This document shows, piece after piece, positions 45,310 through 54,409 of a stretch of DNA of 64,000 nucleotides. This stretch comes from Paenibacillus periandrae (GTDB lineage Bacteria > Bacillota > Bacilli > Paenibacillales > NBRC-103111), in the NCBI RefSeq assembly GCF_022458865.1, contig NZ_JAJNMU010000023.1, forward strand, positions 62,001-126,000, given 5' to 3'. Made by a program: the position numbers and the translations under genes. The notes below the pieces were generated by a model, which saw only the letters and a program-made list of their open reading frames with translations, had not been told where the DNA came from and searched no databases. Within the stretch, counting starts at the first letter, position 1. The number at the start of each line of letters is the position of its first letter.

Positions 45310-47229
45310 TCAGTTTGGTACTAGTTTAATATAATCAAGTAGCAGATGGTATGCTGAGCTTGAACCATTTTTACCTGCAACATTAAACTTGAAGGATTTA
45401 TTGCCCGCCGAGCTGAAGGTTATATCTGCCACATTCAGTTCCACATAGTTAAGTCCGGATGAATATAAATCCTGAACCGAACCATGATTTATACCGTTTA
45501 CCGACATCTGGAACTGCCCCCTGTTGGGTCCCTTTTTCACACCGACCCTTACACTATAGCTGCGTGCCTCAGGCACATTCACAGTGTATGTCACATAGTC
45601 ATTGACTGCATTGGCTTCCAGCGTAGTTCCATATCCACCGCTCAGATTGGAGTCCGTACCGGATCCATTTCCGAACATGGAGTGTTTGACGCCCGAGGTT
45701 GCGCTTACACTTAAATTTTCTGTTTCATATCGGCTGCTTTGAACTGAAATATTATCAAATTTTGCAGCTGAATCATATGTCCTAACTCCTACACTTCCCT
45801 TAGTATAAGTTGAATCCGTCACACTAATCTTAGGTGTAGTCATATCACCAACATAAACCTTAATGGATTCACCTTGTGCAAAAATTTTAACATGATACTT
45901 TGTATTAGCCGTTAAGCTCATAGAAGCCGTGGCAAGCGATGTCCAGTTGTTGTTTGCCTTCCCAATCAGAACCTTCTGATTAGGAACATCGAGTCCAGCA
46001 TAGTAGCCTTGGTAAGCATCAGTGCCTGTTCCAGGATTTGACACCCTAAATACCAGACCCGCATTGCCGTTTGAATCTGGTGTCACATCAGCTTCATAAA
46101 TCAAATCTGTGAAATTGGTGTCCAGAAGGGCCTTGGCACCCGGATTTGATGCTACATTATACTGACCGTCTGATACTGTCCATGTACCGCCATATTTTGT
46201 CCACCCTACATCATTACCGTCATCAAAGTTATCTTCCACTGCCATTTCGACTGGTATAATAGTATTATCTGCATTAAACTCAAATTTATCAAATGCCAGT
46301 ACACGTTGTGAACTATTCAGATAACGTTTATGGTAAAAAATGTACCAATCATTTGTTGTAGGTGATTGAACAATACCATTATGACCAGGTCCATCTGCTG
46401 TTGTAGTATCAGTATGCAGCATAATCCCTTTTGGTACAAAGGGTCCTGTTACAGAGCTGGAAGTTGCATACATGACCTTATAAGATGAATCTGCCCATAC
46501 ACCGGCAGCATAAGTCAAATAGTATATCCCGTTCCTCTTGAACACTTTAGGCGCTTCAAAATAATCATTATCGCCAGTTTTAGTGGGAGTAATTTTCTTA
46601 TAGACGGTTCCATCAGACCATGTTCCCAGAGACTTCATGTCAGCATTAAGCTTTACAACATTACACTCTCCCCAGCTGCCATAATACATATAAGCCTGAC
46701 CGTCATCATCAATAAATACATCTTGATCCATTGGACCTGCGCCATTTCTTACAACATTTATAAGAGGTGCGCCAATCGCATCGGTATATGGACCTTGTGG
46801 ATTATCAGCCACTGCAACGCCTATTCCGCCTAATTGTCCATCGCCATTGATTGCGTTAGCAGCAAAATAGATGTAGTATTTCCCATTGCGATAAGCCCCG
46901 TTTGGCGCCCACAATGAATGTTGTATCCATGATACATTGGCAGAACTTATTACATTTGAGTATTTTGTCCAGTTGACCATATCTGTTGAAGAAAATATGT
47001 CTATAGATTTTGCGCCAGTGCCAGACTCGCCAACTTGAGTCGAACGAGTCGGATACACCCAATATGTCCCATTATAAACCTGTACATCAGGGTCTGCATA
47101 AGAGCCTTCCCCAAATTGTGGACCAGAGTGAATCGGAGCAGCATAAGCTAGTCCCGGTAAAGATACAAGCATGCAAATTACAATTGAAACACAAAACAAT
47201 ACCAAATTAGATTTTTTGATTTTTCCCAT
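45310..47229 (-). CDS. Secreted GH43 arabinanase-like enzyme with CBM6-like module
   Basis: The 639-residue product has a Sec signal peptide (LVLFCVSIVICMLVSLPGLA, cleavage near AYA-AP). The GH43 propeller follows, with SYADPDVQVYNGTYWVYPTR (catalytic-base aspartate), AGPMDQDVFIDDDGQAYMYY and YFEAPKVFKRNGIYYLTYA (acid glutamate), and HNGIVQSP. About 340-490 is a LamG/DUF1080-like beta-sandwich; the last 140 residues (RYETENLSV, LLLDYIKLVPN) look like a CBM6. It probably degrades arabinan or arabinoxylan outside the cell. A consensus cre site lies 55 bases upstream. Confidence 0.9.
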   Translation of the reverse strand: MGKIKKSNLVLFCVSIVICMLVSLPGLAYAAPIHSGPQFGEGSYADPDVQVYNGTYWVYPTRSTQVGESGTGAKSIDIFSSTDMVNWTKYSNVISSANVSWIQHSLWAPNGAYRNGKYYIYFAANAINGDGQLGGIGVAVADNPQGPYTDAIGAPLINVVRNGAGPMDQDVFIDDDGQAYMYYGSWGECNVVKLNADMKSLGTWSDGTVYKKITPTKTGDNDYFEAPKVFKRNGIYYLTYAAGVWADSSYKVMYATSSSVTGPFVPKGIMLHTDTTTADGPGHNGIVQSPTTNDWYIFYHKRYLNSSQRVLAFDKFEFNADNTIIPVEMAVEDNFDDGNDVGWTKYGGTWTVSDGQYNVASNPGAKALLDTNFTDLIYEADVTPDSNGNAGLVFRVSNPGTGTDAYQGYYAGLDVPNQKVLIGKANNNWTSLATASMSLTANTKYHVKIFAQGESIKVYVGDMTTPKISVTDSTYTKGSVGVRTYDSAAKFDNISVQSSRYETENLSVSATSGVKHSMFGNGSGTDSNLSGGYGTTLEANAVNDYVTYTVNVPEARSYSVRVGVKKGPNRGQFQMSVNGINHGSVQDLYSSGLNYVELNVADITFSSAGNKSFKFNVAGKNGSSSAYHLLLDYIKLVPN

Positions 47230-47283
47230 GAGACAACCTCCTTTTTTTTACTGACAATTTACTTGTTCTAATTCCTGTTTACG

Positions 47284-47297
47284 TGGAAACGCTCTCA
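47284..47297 (+). promoter_or_regulatory. Consensus cre site before the GH43 gene
   Basis: TGGAAACGCTCTCA matches TGNAANCGNWNNCW at every defined position. It lies upstream of the minus-strand GH43 gene and predicts CcpA repression by preferred sugars. Confidence 0.8.
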
Positions 47298-47671
47298 AAA
47301 TCGATGCCAATTACATATTGACCACCTCCTACAGGCTGCTGCTTAGCTGCTCCGGTGTAATCATTTTGCTGTACCTTTGCTTCGTTGCCGTACTAATATT
47401 CTCTCTATAGTTGTCTAAAACCGCTTTCATTTGTTTCGTCCGTCTCTTACTAATTTTTTAACAAAATAACCTCCTACGAAATAATTTGAGCAAAAATCTT
47501 ATAAAGAGATTTCATGTAAAGAATTATACTCTTATGAATTTTTATTAAAATGTAATTTTATAAATTATTTTTGTAAAATTTTATATTTAAAACTTGAGAA
47601 ATCCTTTTCAAAGATGCGCAGACCAAGCCTATTTTCATACATATATTTCCATTTAAAAAAGTGGAAGCAAC
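47298..47671. other. AT-rich gene-free stretch
   Basis: This is a strongly AT-rich region with no start-linked frame. It separates the GH43 promoter area from the terminator of the leader-bearing pseudogene. Confidence 0.5.
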
Positions 47672-47701
47672 AAAAAATCCTCCATCAATCTTGGGAGGAT
47701 T
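47672..47701 (-). terminator. Intrinsic terminator of the third leader-bearing gene
   Basis: On the minus strand AATCCTCC pairs with GGAGGATT, followed by TTTTTG. It begins 67 bases past the stop codon at 47768. Confidence 0.85.
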
Positions 47702-47767
47702 GGAACTTTGGTGAAACATGTCTTATGCAAAGATCTAAGACTGGAATCCGAATGCGTTATTGTCATT

Positions 47768-49117
47768 TTAGACGGTTATAGTGAGATTTCCAATGCCATT
47801 GTCTGTGGATGGCAGATGTCCTCCAGGTTCATTGAACTGAGCGACAATTTCAGTCATTAGTCCATTGAGGAAAGACCATTGATTGATTTCTAAGTCGTTA
47901 GCGCCAGCGAATTGAACATGAGCGGATGTTATCTTTCCTGCAACATGCCCAAGAGCACTAAGTCTATACCAATGTGCGTGAATACTAATGGGGACACCGC
48001 CAATAGTAGCTGTTATAAATCCTGTTCTCGGCTGGGCTAACGGATCAGCACCATGAACATAATTTCGATCCGCCTGCGGGCGGTTCCATGTGATGGCTTC
48101 GCCTAGCTCCACAGCAGCAGCCAATCGGGTACCTCGTAATCGGCCTTCTGAGCTTTCTTTAGATATGGCCATGTTCTGGGCATAATGTAAATACGTATCA
48201 TTATTCCCCCAGGTAGCTGCAATGGTTACTCGGTCAATGGCCGTGGAGGGATTTGTATTCAATTGTTGCAATAGAGTTGCAATCGTAAAATGGCCATTAC
48301 CTGCTTCTAATACACCTGCTATAATACTTCTGCTTGGCCCTTCTTTTAATCTTGTAAATAAAATGGACCACTCGTAAGGTGTTGCGCCAACCATATTATC
48401 CATTGCCTTTGCGATTGTAGGTAAATCCGAAACAGACTTGTATAGCTGTTTAAGCTCAGCTTCAGATATATCCTCCCCCATTTCATCTTTTAAACGTTTA
48501 GCCAAAACCAATCCGTCAGAATCCTCCGGTGCGGTTCGATCCAGAACATACTCAACCTCATCCGGCTCGTAATCATCCAATGATTCTTCATACCATTTGC
48601 CGTTTGTTTTTGCTAGTGTTTGAACGATAACGTCGTCGATATAAACAATGGCCCTTGTTTGATTATCCGTTAACTTGATTGTTGTTGCGCCGCCGTCTGC
48701 CTTTTCCTTTAAATCTTTGTACTCCTCTGAAAACTCATCCCAGCTGAGACCTTTTGCGCCTTCCTTGGCTGTGACAGAAGCGTCAGTCAAATTAATGACA
48801 GAATGGGCAACTCGTTGTATGACTTGTCCTGATGGGTTAGACTGGACTGTTGGATGACTGCTGCGTACGGGCTGAATGATATTTGGACTTGTCTGCGACT
48901 TCATTAGTTGCGCTACCGCACGATTTCCTATCATGCGTTGAAGCTGAAGGATGTGCTGCGAAGTAAGCGATCTGGGATCGATCTGGGATCACTGGATGGG
49001 TGCCGTCGGTTTGGATACCTGTTGGCTTGATTGACTCATACTGTCGAATGCGGACACCGCTGACAATGAGCTCGTGCTCGCTTTCACAGGATAATGGGAC
49101 TGTTTCGTTAAGGCCAT
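47768..49117 (-). pseudogene. Third leader-bearing toxin-like gene, interrupted by a stop codon
   Basis: The real start is ATG 49117: AAGGAGA is seven bases upstream, and the frame MALTKQSHYPVKAS is followed by leader-type sequence. An in-frame TGA at 48989-48991 (codon 43) breaks it, beside an 11-bp tandem duplication (48969-48990). After the stop the frame goes on with LTSQHILQLQRMIGNRAVAQ and later GQVIQR, exactly the leader seen at 3387-4253 and 6525-7877. The C-terminal 300 residues (for example HFTIATLLQQLNTNPSTAID, IHAHWYRLSALGHVAG) are unknown to me. The internal ATG at 48934 lacks a ribosome site, so no full product is expected unless the stop is an assembly error or is recoded. It lies downstream of cwlJ in the same direction. 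Confidence 0.75.
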
Positions 49118-49192
49118 GAGGTTCTCCTTGGTGGTTAGTAGTTAGCAATATATTACCACACAATAGGAAAAAATAGGAATCTCTCATTCCAT

Positions 49193-49411
49193 TCAACTCC
49201 ATGCACGTAGCCGCGCACTGCCTTCAAGAGCAATCGATCCCAGCCACAGAGCATCGGCCTTTCCCTTTGCCTCTTTCACACAAACAGCCTTTTGATTTGT
49301 ATCTATTTCCTCACTTTCCATAACTTTAGTTTCCGAATAATGACCGTGACAAGTCAGGTTAAGAGATCCTGAGCTCTTTTCGTTAATAAAATTAAAACGT
49401 GTTATATACAT
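49193..49411 (-). CDS. Small protein downstream of and overlapping cwlJ
   Basis: The 72-residue frame starts at ATG 49411 inside the cwlJ 3' end (20-base overlap, with GGAAG upstream) and begins MYITRFNFINEKSSGSL, followed by LNLTCHGHYSETKVMES and ADALWLGSIALEGSARLRAW. I do not recognise the family. Translational coupling to cwlJ suggests a spore or germination role. Confidence 0.55.
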   Translation of the reverse strand: MYITRFNFINEKSSGSLNLTCHGHYSETKVMESEEIDTNQKAVCVKEAKGKADALWLGSIALEGSARLRAWS

Positions 49412-49835
49412 TTTCACATTCTTCCGCGGTCGGTTCATAAAAACAGTGCTTCAGCCATCGTCCTGCGAGCGGCTGATTATACCAAGTTGGCGGACATGGT
49501 CCGGGATTTTCGAATGTTCCTGGACGGAAATACCATAGGGAGAATTTGCCTGGCCAATTCCGCTCCCCATTCACAGCCCGTTGCGCCAGACGGCGTTCCC
49601 TCTCTCTTGAGTTTTGATAGTACAAACCATGTTGCAACGCTTCGAACGCATGCGGCTGGTTGATCATTTGGGGAATTGTCCGAATTCCTTTAAAATCGGA
49701 GCAATTCGCTCTTACTCGATTGATGCCAACATTTCCAACAAGGAGCATGCCCCTTTCGCCTTCGGTCTCAGCTTCAGCTCGAAGCAACCTTGCCAACATA
49801 TCAATATCCTGTTTCCTGGCTTTTACGACTGCCAT
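49392..49835 (-). CDS. cwlJ: Spore cortex-lytic enzyme CwlJ
   Basis: The 147-residue product has MLARLLRAEAETEGERGMLL with the glutamate-rich SleB/CwlJ signature, VGINRVRANCSDFKGIRTIP, QPHAFEALQHGLYYQ, FSLWYFRPG and the end CFYEPTAEECENVYNTF. The length and sequence are those of CwlJ. It lacks a signal peptide, as usual for CwlJ, which is made in the mother cell and placed at the coat to degrade cortex during germination. The start at 49835 is supported by AAAGAGGTGAGCCA upstream. Confidence 0.93.
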   Translation of the reverse strand: MAVVKARKQDIDMLARLLRAEAETEGERGMLLVGNVGINRVRANCSDFKGIRTIPQMINQPHAFEALQHGLYYQNSRERERRLAQRAVNGERNWPGKFSLWYFRPGTFENPGPCPPTWYNQPLAGRWLKHCFYEPTAEECENVYNTF

Positions 49836-49908
49836 TGGCTCACCTCTTTAGATTTCTAGACTCATCATAATGTAGGTGTGGTGAAGCGAATGTGTTACTC
49901 TGGCAACA

Positions 49909-49951
49909 TAGAGAGCGATAATCAATAGCCATTCCACCACACTCTTCTGCC
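49909..49951. repeat. Dispersed 43-bp repeat, copy 2
   Basis: This is the near-identical partner of 43409-43451, in the same orientation and 6.5 kb away. It lies upstream of cwlJ in the intergenic region. Confidence 0.6.
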
Positions 49952-50056
49952 CGCTAGCTTAGTGCCCTTCAGTAAATTTATTATATGACTTTATCCTAAT
50001 TTAATGTCAATTTAAATCCATTCCACAAATTTATACAAAATAAATAAACCCCCTGA

Positions 50057-50089
50057 AGCGGCACCCCGAGGTTAACTCTTGGTGCCGCT
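50057..50089 (-). terminator. Hairpin after the glcD-like gene
   Basis: AGCGGCACC and GGTGCCGCT pair at both ends of this segment, with partial inner pairing. It lies 54 bases past the stop codon at 50143, which would end the six-gene minus-strand operon. The T tract on the minus strand is weak. Confidence 0.6.
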
Positions 50090-50142
50090 ATTTATGGAAT
50101 GCGATGTAATGAAATAACCGGTTGAATAAGGCTCTATTCGGA

Positions 50143-51582
50143 TTAGGAATTTGCATACCCGACTTTAGGCTGTTTCAATTCGACGCATCGAGCCGGTTTA
50201 GGGAATATCTTTCCGGGATTGCACAGATTATCAGGATTGAAGACGTCCCGTATTCGGATCTGCGCATTCATTTCCTCTTCGGTGAAAATGAACCGCATAT
50301 CCTCCATTTTTTCTACGCCGACTCCATGCTCACCGGTAATGGACCCGCCTACATCGGCACAGACCTTTAAAACCTCCGAGCCTGCTTGGATCGCACGCTG
50401 CGTCTCTCCGTCCATTTTGGAATTGTAGAGAATTAACGGATGCAGATTTCCGTCGCCTGCATGAAACACGTTTGCAATACGAAGGTTGTATTTTCGGCTG
50501 ACCTCACCGATTCTGCTAAGCACTTCAGGCAGTGTACTGCGGGGTATAACACCATCCTGCACTAGATAGTCAGGGGAAATGGTACCCATAGCGCCGAATG
50601 CCGTTTTGCGGTTCGCCCACCAGCGTGCCCGCTCCTCCGGATTTCTCGCTTGGCGCACTTCACGTACCTTGTATCTACGGCACACTTCAATGACATGGTC
50701 AATTTGTTCCTGCAAGCCTGCGACGATACCATCCACCTCAACAATCAATACTGCCCCCAGATCACGAGGATACCCAACCGGGTAGTTTCCCGATTCCACC
50801 CCTTCAATGGCTGTCCGATCCATCATCTCCAAAGCTGCCGGAACGATTCCGGCGGCAATGATATCAGAAACGGCTTGACTTGCGTCTTCAACTTCATCAT
50901 ACAAGGCAAGTACGGTAAGGATACCTTGGGGTTTCTTAAGAATACGCACCGTAATTTCGGTTACGATACCCATCGTGCCTTCAGACCCAGTTATAAATCC
51001 TAGCAGATCATAACCAGGAGCATCCGGAACGCCCCCGATCTGTACAATTTCTCCGTCGGGCAAAACTAATTCTAAACCAATAACATGGTTAGTGGTGACG
51101 CCGTATTTCAGGCAGTGCGCGCCTCCTGCATTCTCACCCACATTGCCTCCAATCGTGCAAGCCGCTTGACTGGACGGATCAGGAGCGTAGTAATAGCCTT
51201 TGGAGGAAATGGAGTTGGATAGCTTGAGATTAATGAAGCCCGGCTGTACGACAGCCCTTTTGTTAAGGTAATCCACATCAATAAGCTTGTTCATGCGGAC
51301 TAAACTAATAATGACCTCACCGTTCAAAGCCGTTGCACCTCCGCTTAACCCGGTTCCAGCGCCTCTTGGAAGATAAGGAATCCGGTTTTGGTGTAAAATA
51401 CGGACCACTTCGGACACTTCCTGAGTGGATTTTGGAAAAACCACAAGAGAAGGTACTCCTTTATGAACGGTGTATCCATCGCATTCATATGCAAGAAGAT
51501 CCTCGTAACGGTGCAGAACAGCTCGTGGACCAACAATTTGCTCGAATCGATTGATTATAGATGCTTTTGTCTGCGAATCCAT
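50143..51582 (-). CDS. glcD: Glycolate oxidase-type FAD-linked oxidase, GlcD subunit
   Basis: The 479-residue product contains PYLPRGAGTGLSGGATALNG (FAD-binding type 4) and the C-terminal FAD-linked oxidase end NVFHAGDGNLHPLILYN and TGEHGVG. With GlcE- and GlcF-like genes directly upstream, it forms a GlcDEF-like complex that oxidises a 2-hydroxyacid (glycolate, lactate or a sugar-derived acid) to the 2-oxoacid. ATG 51582 follows AAGGAGGAGTTGCC. Being in an operon with sugar uptake and glycosidase genes suggests an unusual hydroxyacid substrate. Confidence 0.88.
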   Translation of the reverse strand: MDSQTKASIINRFEQIVGPRAVLHRYEDLLAYECDGYTVHKGVPSLVVFPKSTQEVSEVVRILHQNRIPYLPRGAGTGLSGGATALNGEVIISLVRMNKLIDVDYLNKRAVVQPGFINLKLSNSISSKGYYYAPDPSSQAACTIGGNVGENAGGAHCLKYGVTTNHVIGLELVLPDGEIVQIGGVPDAPGYDLLGFITGSEGTMGIVTEITVRILKKPQGILTVLALYDEVEDASQAVSDIIAAGIVPAALEMMDRTAIEGVESGNYPVGYPRDLGAVLIVEVDGIVAGLQEQIDHVIEVCRRYKVREVRQARNPEERARWWANRKTAFGAMGTISPDYLVQDGVIPRSTLPEVLSRIGEVSRKYNLRIANVFHAGDGNLHPLILYNSKMDGETQRAIQAGSEVLKVCADVGGSITGEHGVGVEKMEDMRFIFTEEEMNAQIRIRDVFNPDNLCNPGKIFPKPARCVELKQPKVGYANS

Positions 51583-51596
51583 TCGGCAACTCCTCC

Positions 51597-52982
51597 TTAA
51601 GAAACTTCGGAACGTCGGGCTTTTTCCGGTTTCTTCGATAACATATCTCCCTGCTCCCGATAAGCCCAGTCCAAAAGCTGTACCGTGTGGAGGATTTGCT
51701 CGGATCGGTCATGACGCACAACGCCGACCATAAATTGCATCATGCAGCCCGGATTTCCCATAACCACAGCATCGCAGCCGCTTGGAAGGTCGCCCATTTT
51801 ACGGTCAAGCAGCTCTCCGGCCATCTCCGGATGCGTCAGATTGTAGATTCCGGCACTTCCACAGCAGCGGTCAGAATCAGGCAGTGGAACGAGCTTGATG
51901 CCCGAAACGGATTCAAGCAGTCTCCGAGGCTCTACGCGAATACCCTGAGCATGGGCCAGATGACAAGCATCGTGATAAGTGATGGTCACATCAAGCTCGC
52001 CCTTTGGTGGAATTAATCCAAGTTTGTCCAGGAAACTGGATACGTCAATAGTCTTTTCAGCAAAAAGGTGTGCCTTTCCCGCGTATTCCGGGTCCGATTT
52101 TAACAGTTCTCCATATTCCTTCAAGGTGGACCCGCATCCTGCGGCGTTAATAATAACCGCGTCGATTTCCTCGGATAAAAAAGTATCAATATTTTGCTTG
52201 GCCAGCTGCTTGGCCATATCTCTGTCACCGGCATGTACGTGCAAAGCACCGCAGCAGGACTGGTTCCGGGGAACCCAGACCTCGCAGCCGTTATGCCGAA
52301 GCACGTTGATGGTCGCTTCATTGATATCCGCGAATACTGCATCCATCACACAACCGGTAAGCATGGCGACTCTCGCCCTCTTAGTTCCGAATGGAGCCAG
52401 TAGCTCATCGATTCTTCCCAAAACAGGCTTGGCTTTTAAATCAGGAAGCGCGCGTTCCATTTCCTGCAGATGCTTGGGCAGTATTCGGAGCAGACCGGTC
52501 CTTCTGGCCAAATACCTTAGACCTGACCGTTGATAGGACCTCGTAAGGAATGATAGCATTCTCATTCTGGAGGCATAAGGAAAAAGTCCGCGTAAAAAGA
52601 GCTTGTTTATGAATCCCGATAAGCCGGAGGGTGGGTCCGCTTTGTAAAGCTGTCCGCGTGCTTCCTCTACCAATGCGCCGACTTGTACACCCGATGGGCA
52701 TGCCGTTTCACAAGCGCGGCAATCCAGGCAAGTATTGACAGGGTCTGCGAAAAAATCATTCAATTGCAGCTTCCCCTCGGCGACCGACTTGATTAGATAT
52801 ACCCTTCCGCGCGGTGAGTGGGCTTCGAGTCCCGTCTGCTGGTAGGTCGGACAAGCTTCCAGGCACATTCCGCAATGTACACATTCGGAAAATTTGGCGG
52901 GATCCGGCGAGTCTTCCCAAAGATAGTTCGATTTCGGAAACAATATTTTTTCCGGGGTTATGGTTTTCGAGTCGTTTGACAT
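51597..52982 (-). CDS. glcF: Glycolate oxidase iron-sulfur subunit, GlcF-like
   Basis: Two 4Fe-4S motifs are seen: CVHCGMCLEACP and CLDCRACETACPSG. Later come two CCG-type cysteine-rich domains (NQSCCGALHVHAGD and SDRCCGSAGIYN). These define GlcF/LutA-like electron-transfer proteins. ATG 52982 lies right behind GGGAGGATTATGAC, and the gene starts one base after the GlcE stop codon, showing tight coupling. Confidence 0.88.
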   Translation of the reverse strand: MSNDSKTITPEKILFPKSNYLWEDSPDPAKFSECVHCGMCLEACPTYQQTGLEAHSPRGRVYLIKSVAEGKLQLNDFFADPVNTCLDCRACETACPSGVQVGALVEEARGQLYKADPPSGLSGFINKLFLRGLFPYASRMRMLSFLTRSYQRSGLRYLARRTGLLRILPKHLQEMERALPDLKAKPVLGRIDELLAPFGTKRARVAMLTGCVMDAVFADINEATINVLRHNGCEVWVPRNQSCCGALHVHAGDRDMAKQLAKQNIDTFLSEEIDAVIINAAGCGSTLKEYGELLKSDPEYAGKAHLFAEKTIDVSSFLDKLGLIPPKGELDVTITYHDACHLAHAQGIRVEPRRLLESVSGIKLVPLPDSDRCCGSAGIYNLTHPEMAGELLDRKMGDLPSGCDAVVMGNPGCMMQFMVGVVRHDRSEQILHTVQLLDWAYREQGDMLSKKPEKARRSEVS

Positions 52983-52983
52983 G

Positions 52984-54354
52984 TCATAATCCTCCCATAA
53001 TTCGGCCGGGATTGAGAATTTCATTTGGATCGATTGTCATCTTGATCCCTCGCATGATTGTTTGATCCGTGGTAGTCTCGTCCCAAATTGAAATCTGATT
53101 GCGAATCGAGCCGGGGGCGAAGTCCACAACGGTCCTCACACCAATATGTCTCATATCGCTTTGCAAATTACGAATCCAGGCGGTGAGGCTCCCGTAAATG
53201 TCTGCTTTATCTTCACCTGCCGTTTTTACCGTCGCCCTGGCGATTCCACTTAAAGCTCCGCCACTGAATTTCAAGGAAAAACCGTACTGTGCGGCCCTCG
53301 CTTCGGCGGCCTCATACATTGCCTGCACATCGGTAAGCTTGCCCATCATCTTCATTGAAACTACCGATTCGTGGTCTTCTATAAGATTAGAATTAGGCAG
53401 GATGTTCCGCACTACAGAAAGTGCTGACTCAAATTCCTCGGCTCCGCGAAGCTCTGTCATTACCGTGGCCCCTAACTCCTGACATAGCTGCTGAACATGG
53501 CGAAATTGCTCGTCAACCGAAGGCCATACATCGGCAAATCCAAGAAAAACGGCAGGTCCCTGCGTTTCGATTCCGATACATTTGACGGTATCTTTGTTCA
53601 CCCATTCAAATACACACGGCTCAAGATGAGAATCCAACAGTACATTCTGAAAGGCTCGGAGCGTCTCTACATGAGCATTCCCTATAACCATCAGACACTG
53701 TCCCGCCGGAATAGGCCTGATTTTAAAAGTAAATTCGGTATGTACACCCAATGTACCCATTGAACCGATAAAGAGCTTATTCATATCGTAGCCTGCGACA
53801 TTTTTCACTACCTTAGCTCCTGTACGGATGACTTGACCATTCGGATAAACAATCCGGGAAGCGATGAGGAAATCACGAACTGAGCCATAACCGGCCCGGC
53901 GGGGTCCTGAAGCGCCCGAATTAACGATGCCTCCGATCGTCGATTGATCATCCCATGCAACATCCAACGGTAAAAACTGTCCGGCTGTTTTTAACGCCGC
54001 CTGTAGTTCCCGCAGCGTGGTGCCGGCAAGGACAGTAACCATTAAGTCGCCGGCTGAATGCTCCAGCACACCGGACATGGCTTTTAGGGAGAGCACCAAA
54101 TCAATCGATTTAGTAGATTGACCATACGCATCTTTCGTGCCTCCTCCTTGAGGAGCAACCGATAACCGATGCTCATCAGCAAAGCAAAGTATTTCTGCAA
54201 CCTGCTTTTCATTTTCTGGCAGCGTTTTCAAACAAGCGTTTATACGGTATTCCGAACGGTTATTGTCACCTGGTAAGATATTATTTCCACTGACTATCCG
54301 TTCCAAGGTTGAACTGATTAGTCCGTTTTCCAACTTAGCTTTGGTGCCATCCAT
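52984..54354 (-). CDS. glcE: Glycolate oxidase FAD-binding subunit, GlcE-like
   Basis: The product (456 residues) has LSVAPQGGGTKDAYG, GGIVNSGASGPRRAGYGSVR and RTGAKVVKNVAGYDMNKLFI, typical of the GlcE FAD_binding_4 domain with the conserved VAGYD. ATG 54354 follows GGAGGGTTATCAA; an upstream extension to 54486 has no ribosome site. It partners with GlcD and GlcF. Confidence 0.87.
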   Translation of the reverse strand: MDGTKAKLENGLISSTLERIVSGNNILPGDNNRSEYRINACLKTLPENEKQVAEILCFADEHRLSVAPQGGGTKDAYGQSTKSIDLVLSLKAMSGVLEHSAGDLMVTVLAGTTLRELQAALKTAGQFLPLDVAWDDQSTIGGIVNSGASGPRRAGYGSVRDFLIASRIVYPNGQVIRTGAKVVKNVAGYDMNKLFIGSMGTLGVHTEFTFKIRPIPAGQCLMVIGNAHVETLRAFQNVLLDSHLEPCVFEWVNKDTVKCIGIETQGPAVFLGFADVWPSVDEQFRHVQQLCQELGATVMTELRGAEEFESALSVVRNILPNSNLIEDHESVVSMKMMGKLTDVQAMYEAAEARAAQYGFSLKFSGGALSGIARATVKTAGEDKADIYGSLTAWIRNLQSDMRHIGVRTVVDFAPGSIRNQISIWDETTTDQTIMRGIKMTIDPNEILNPGRIMGGL

Positions 54355-54409
54355 TTGATAACCCTCCAAGTGCTTTTCAGATAAGTATTCCCTTAATAAT
54401 GAGCATTCG

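Noticed and set aside
48837..49202. A 121-codon minus-strand frame overlapping the third leader-bearing gene
   Set aside because: It is an out-of-frame reading of the leader region. The start at 49117 with a strong ribosome site is in the other frame and gives the conserved leader motif.
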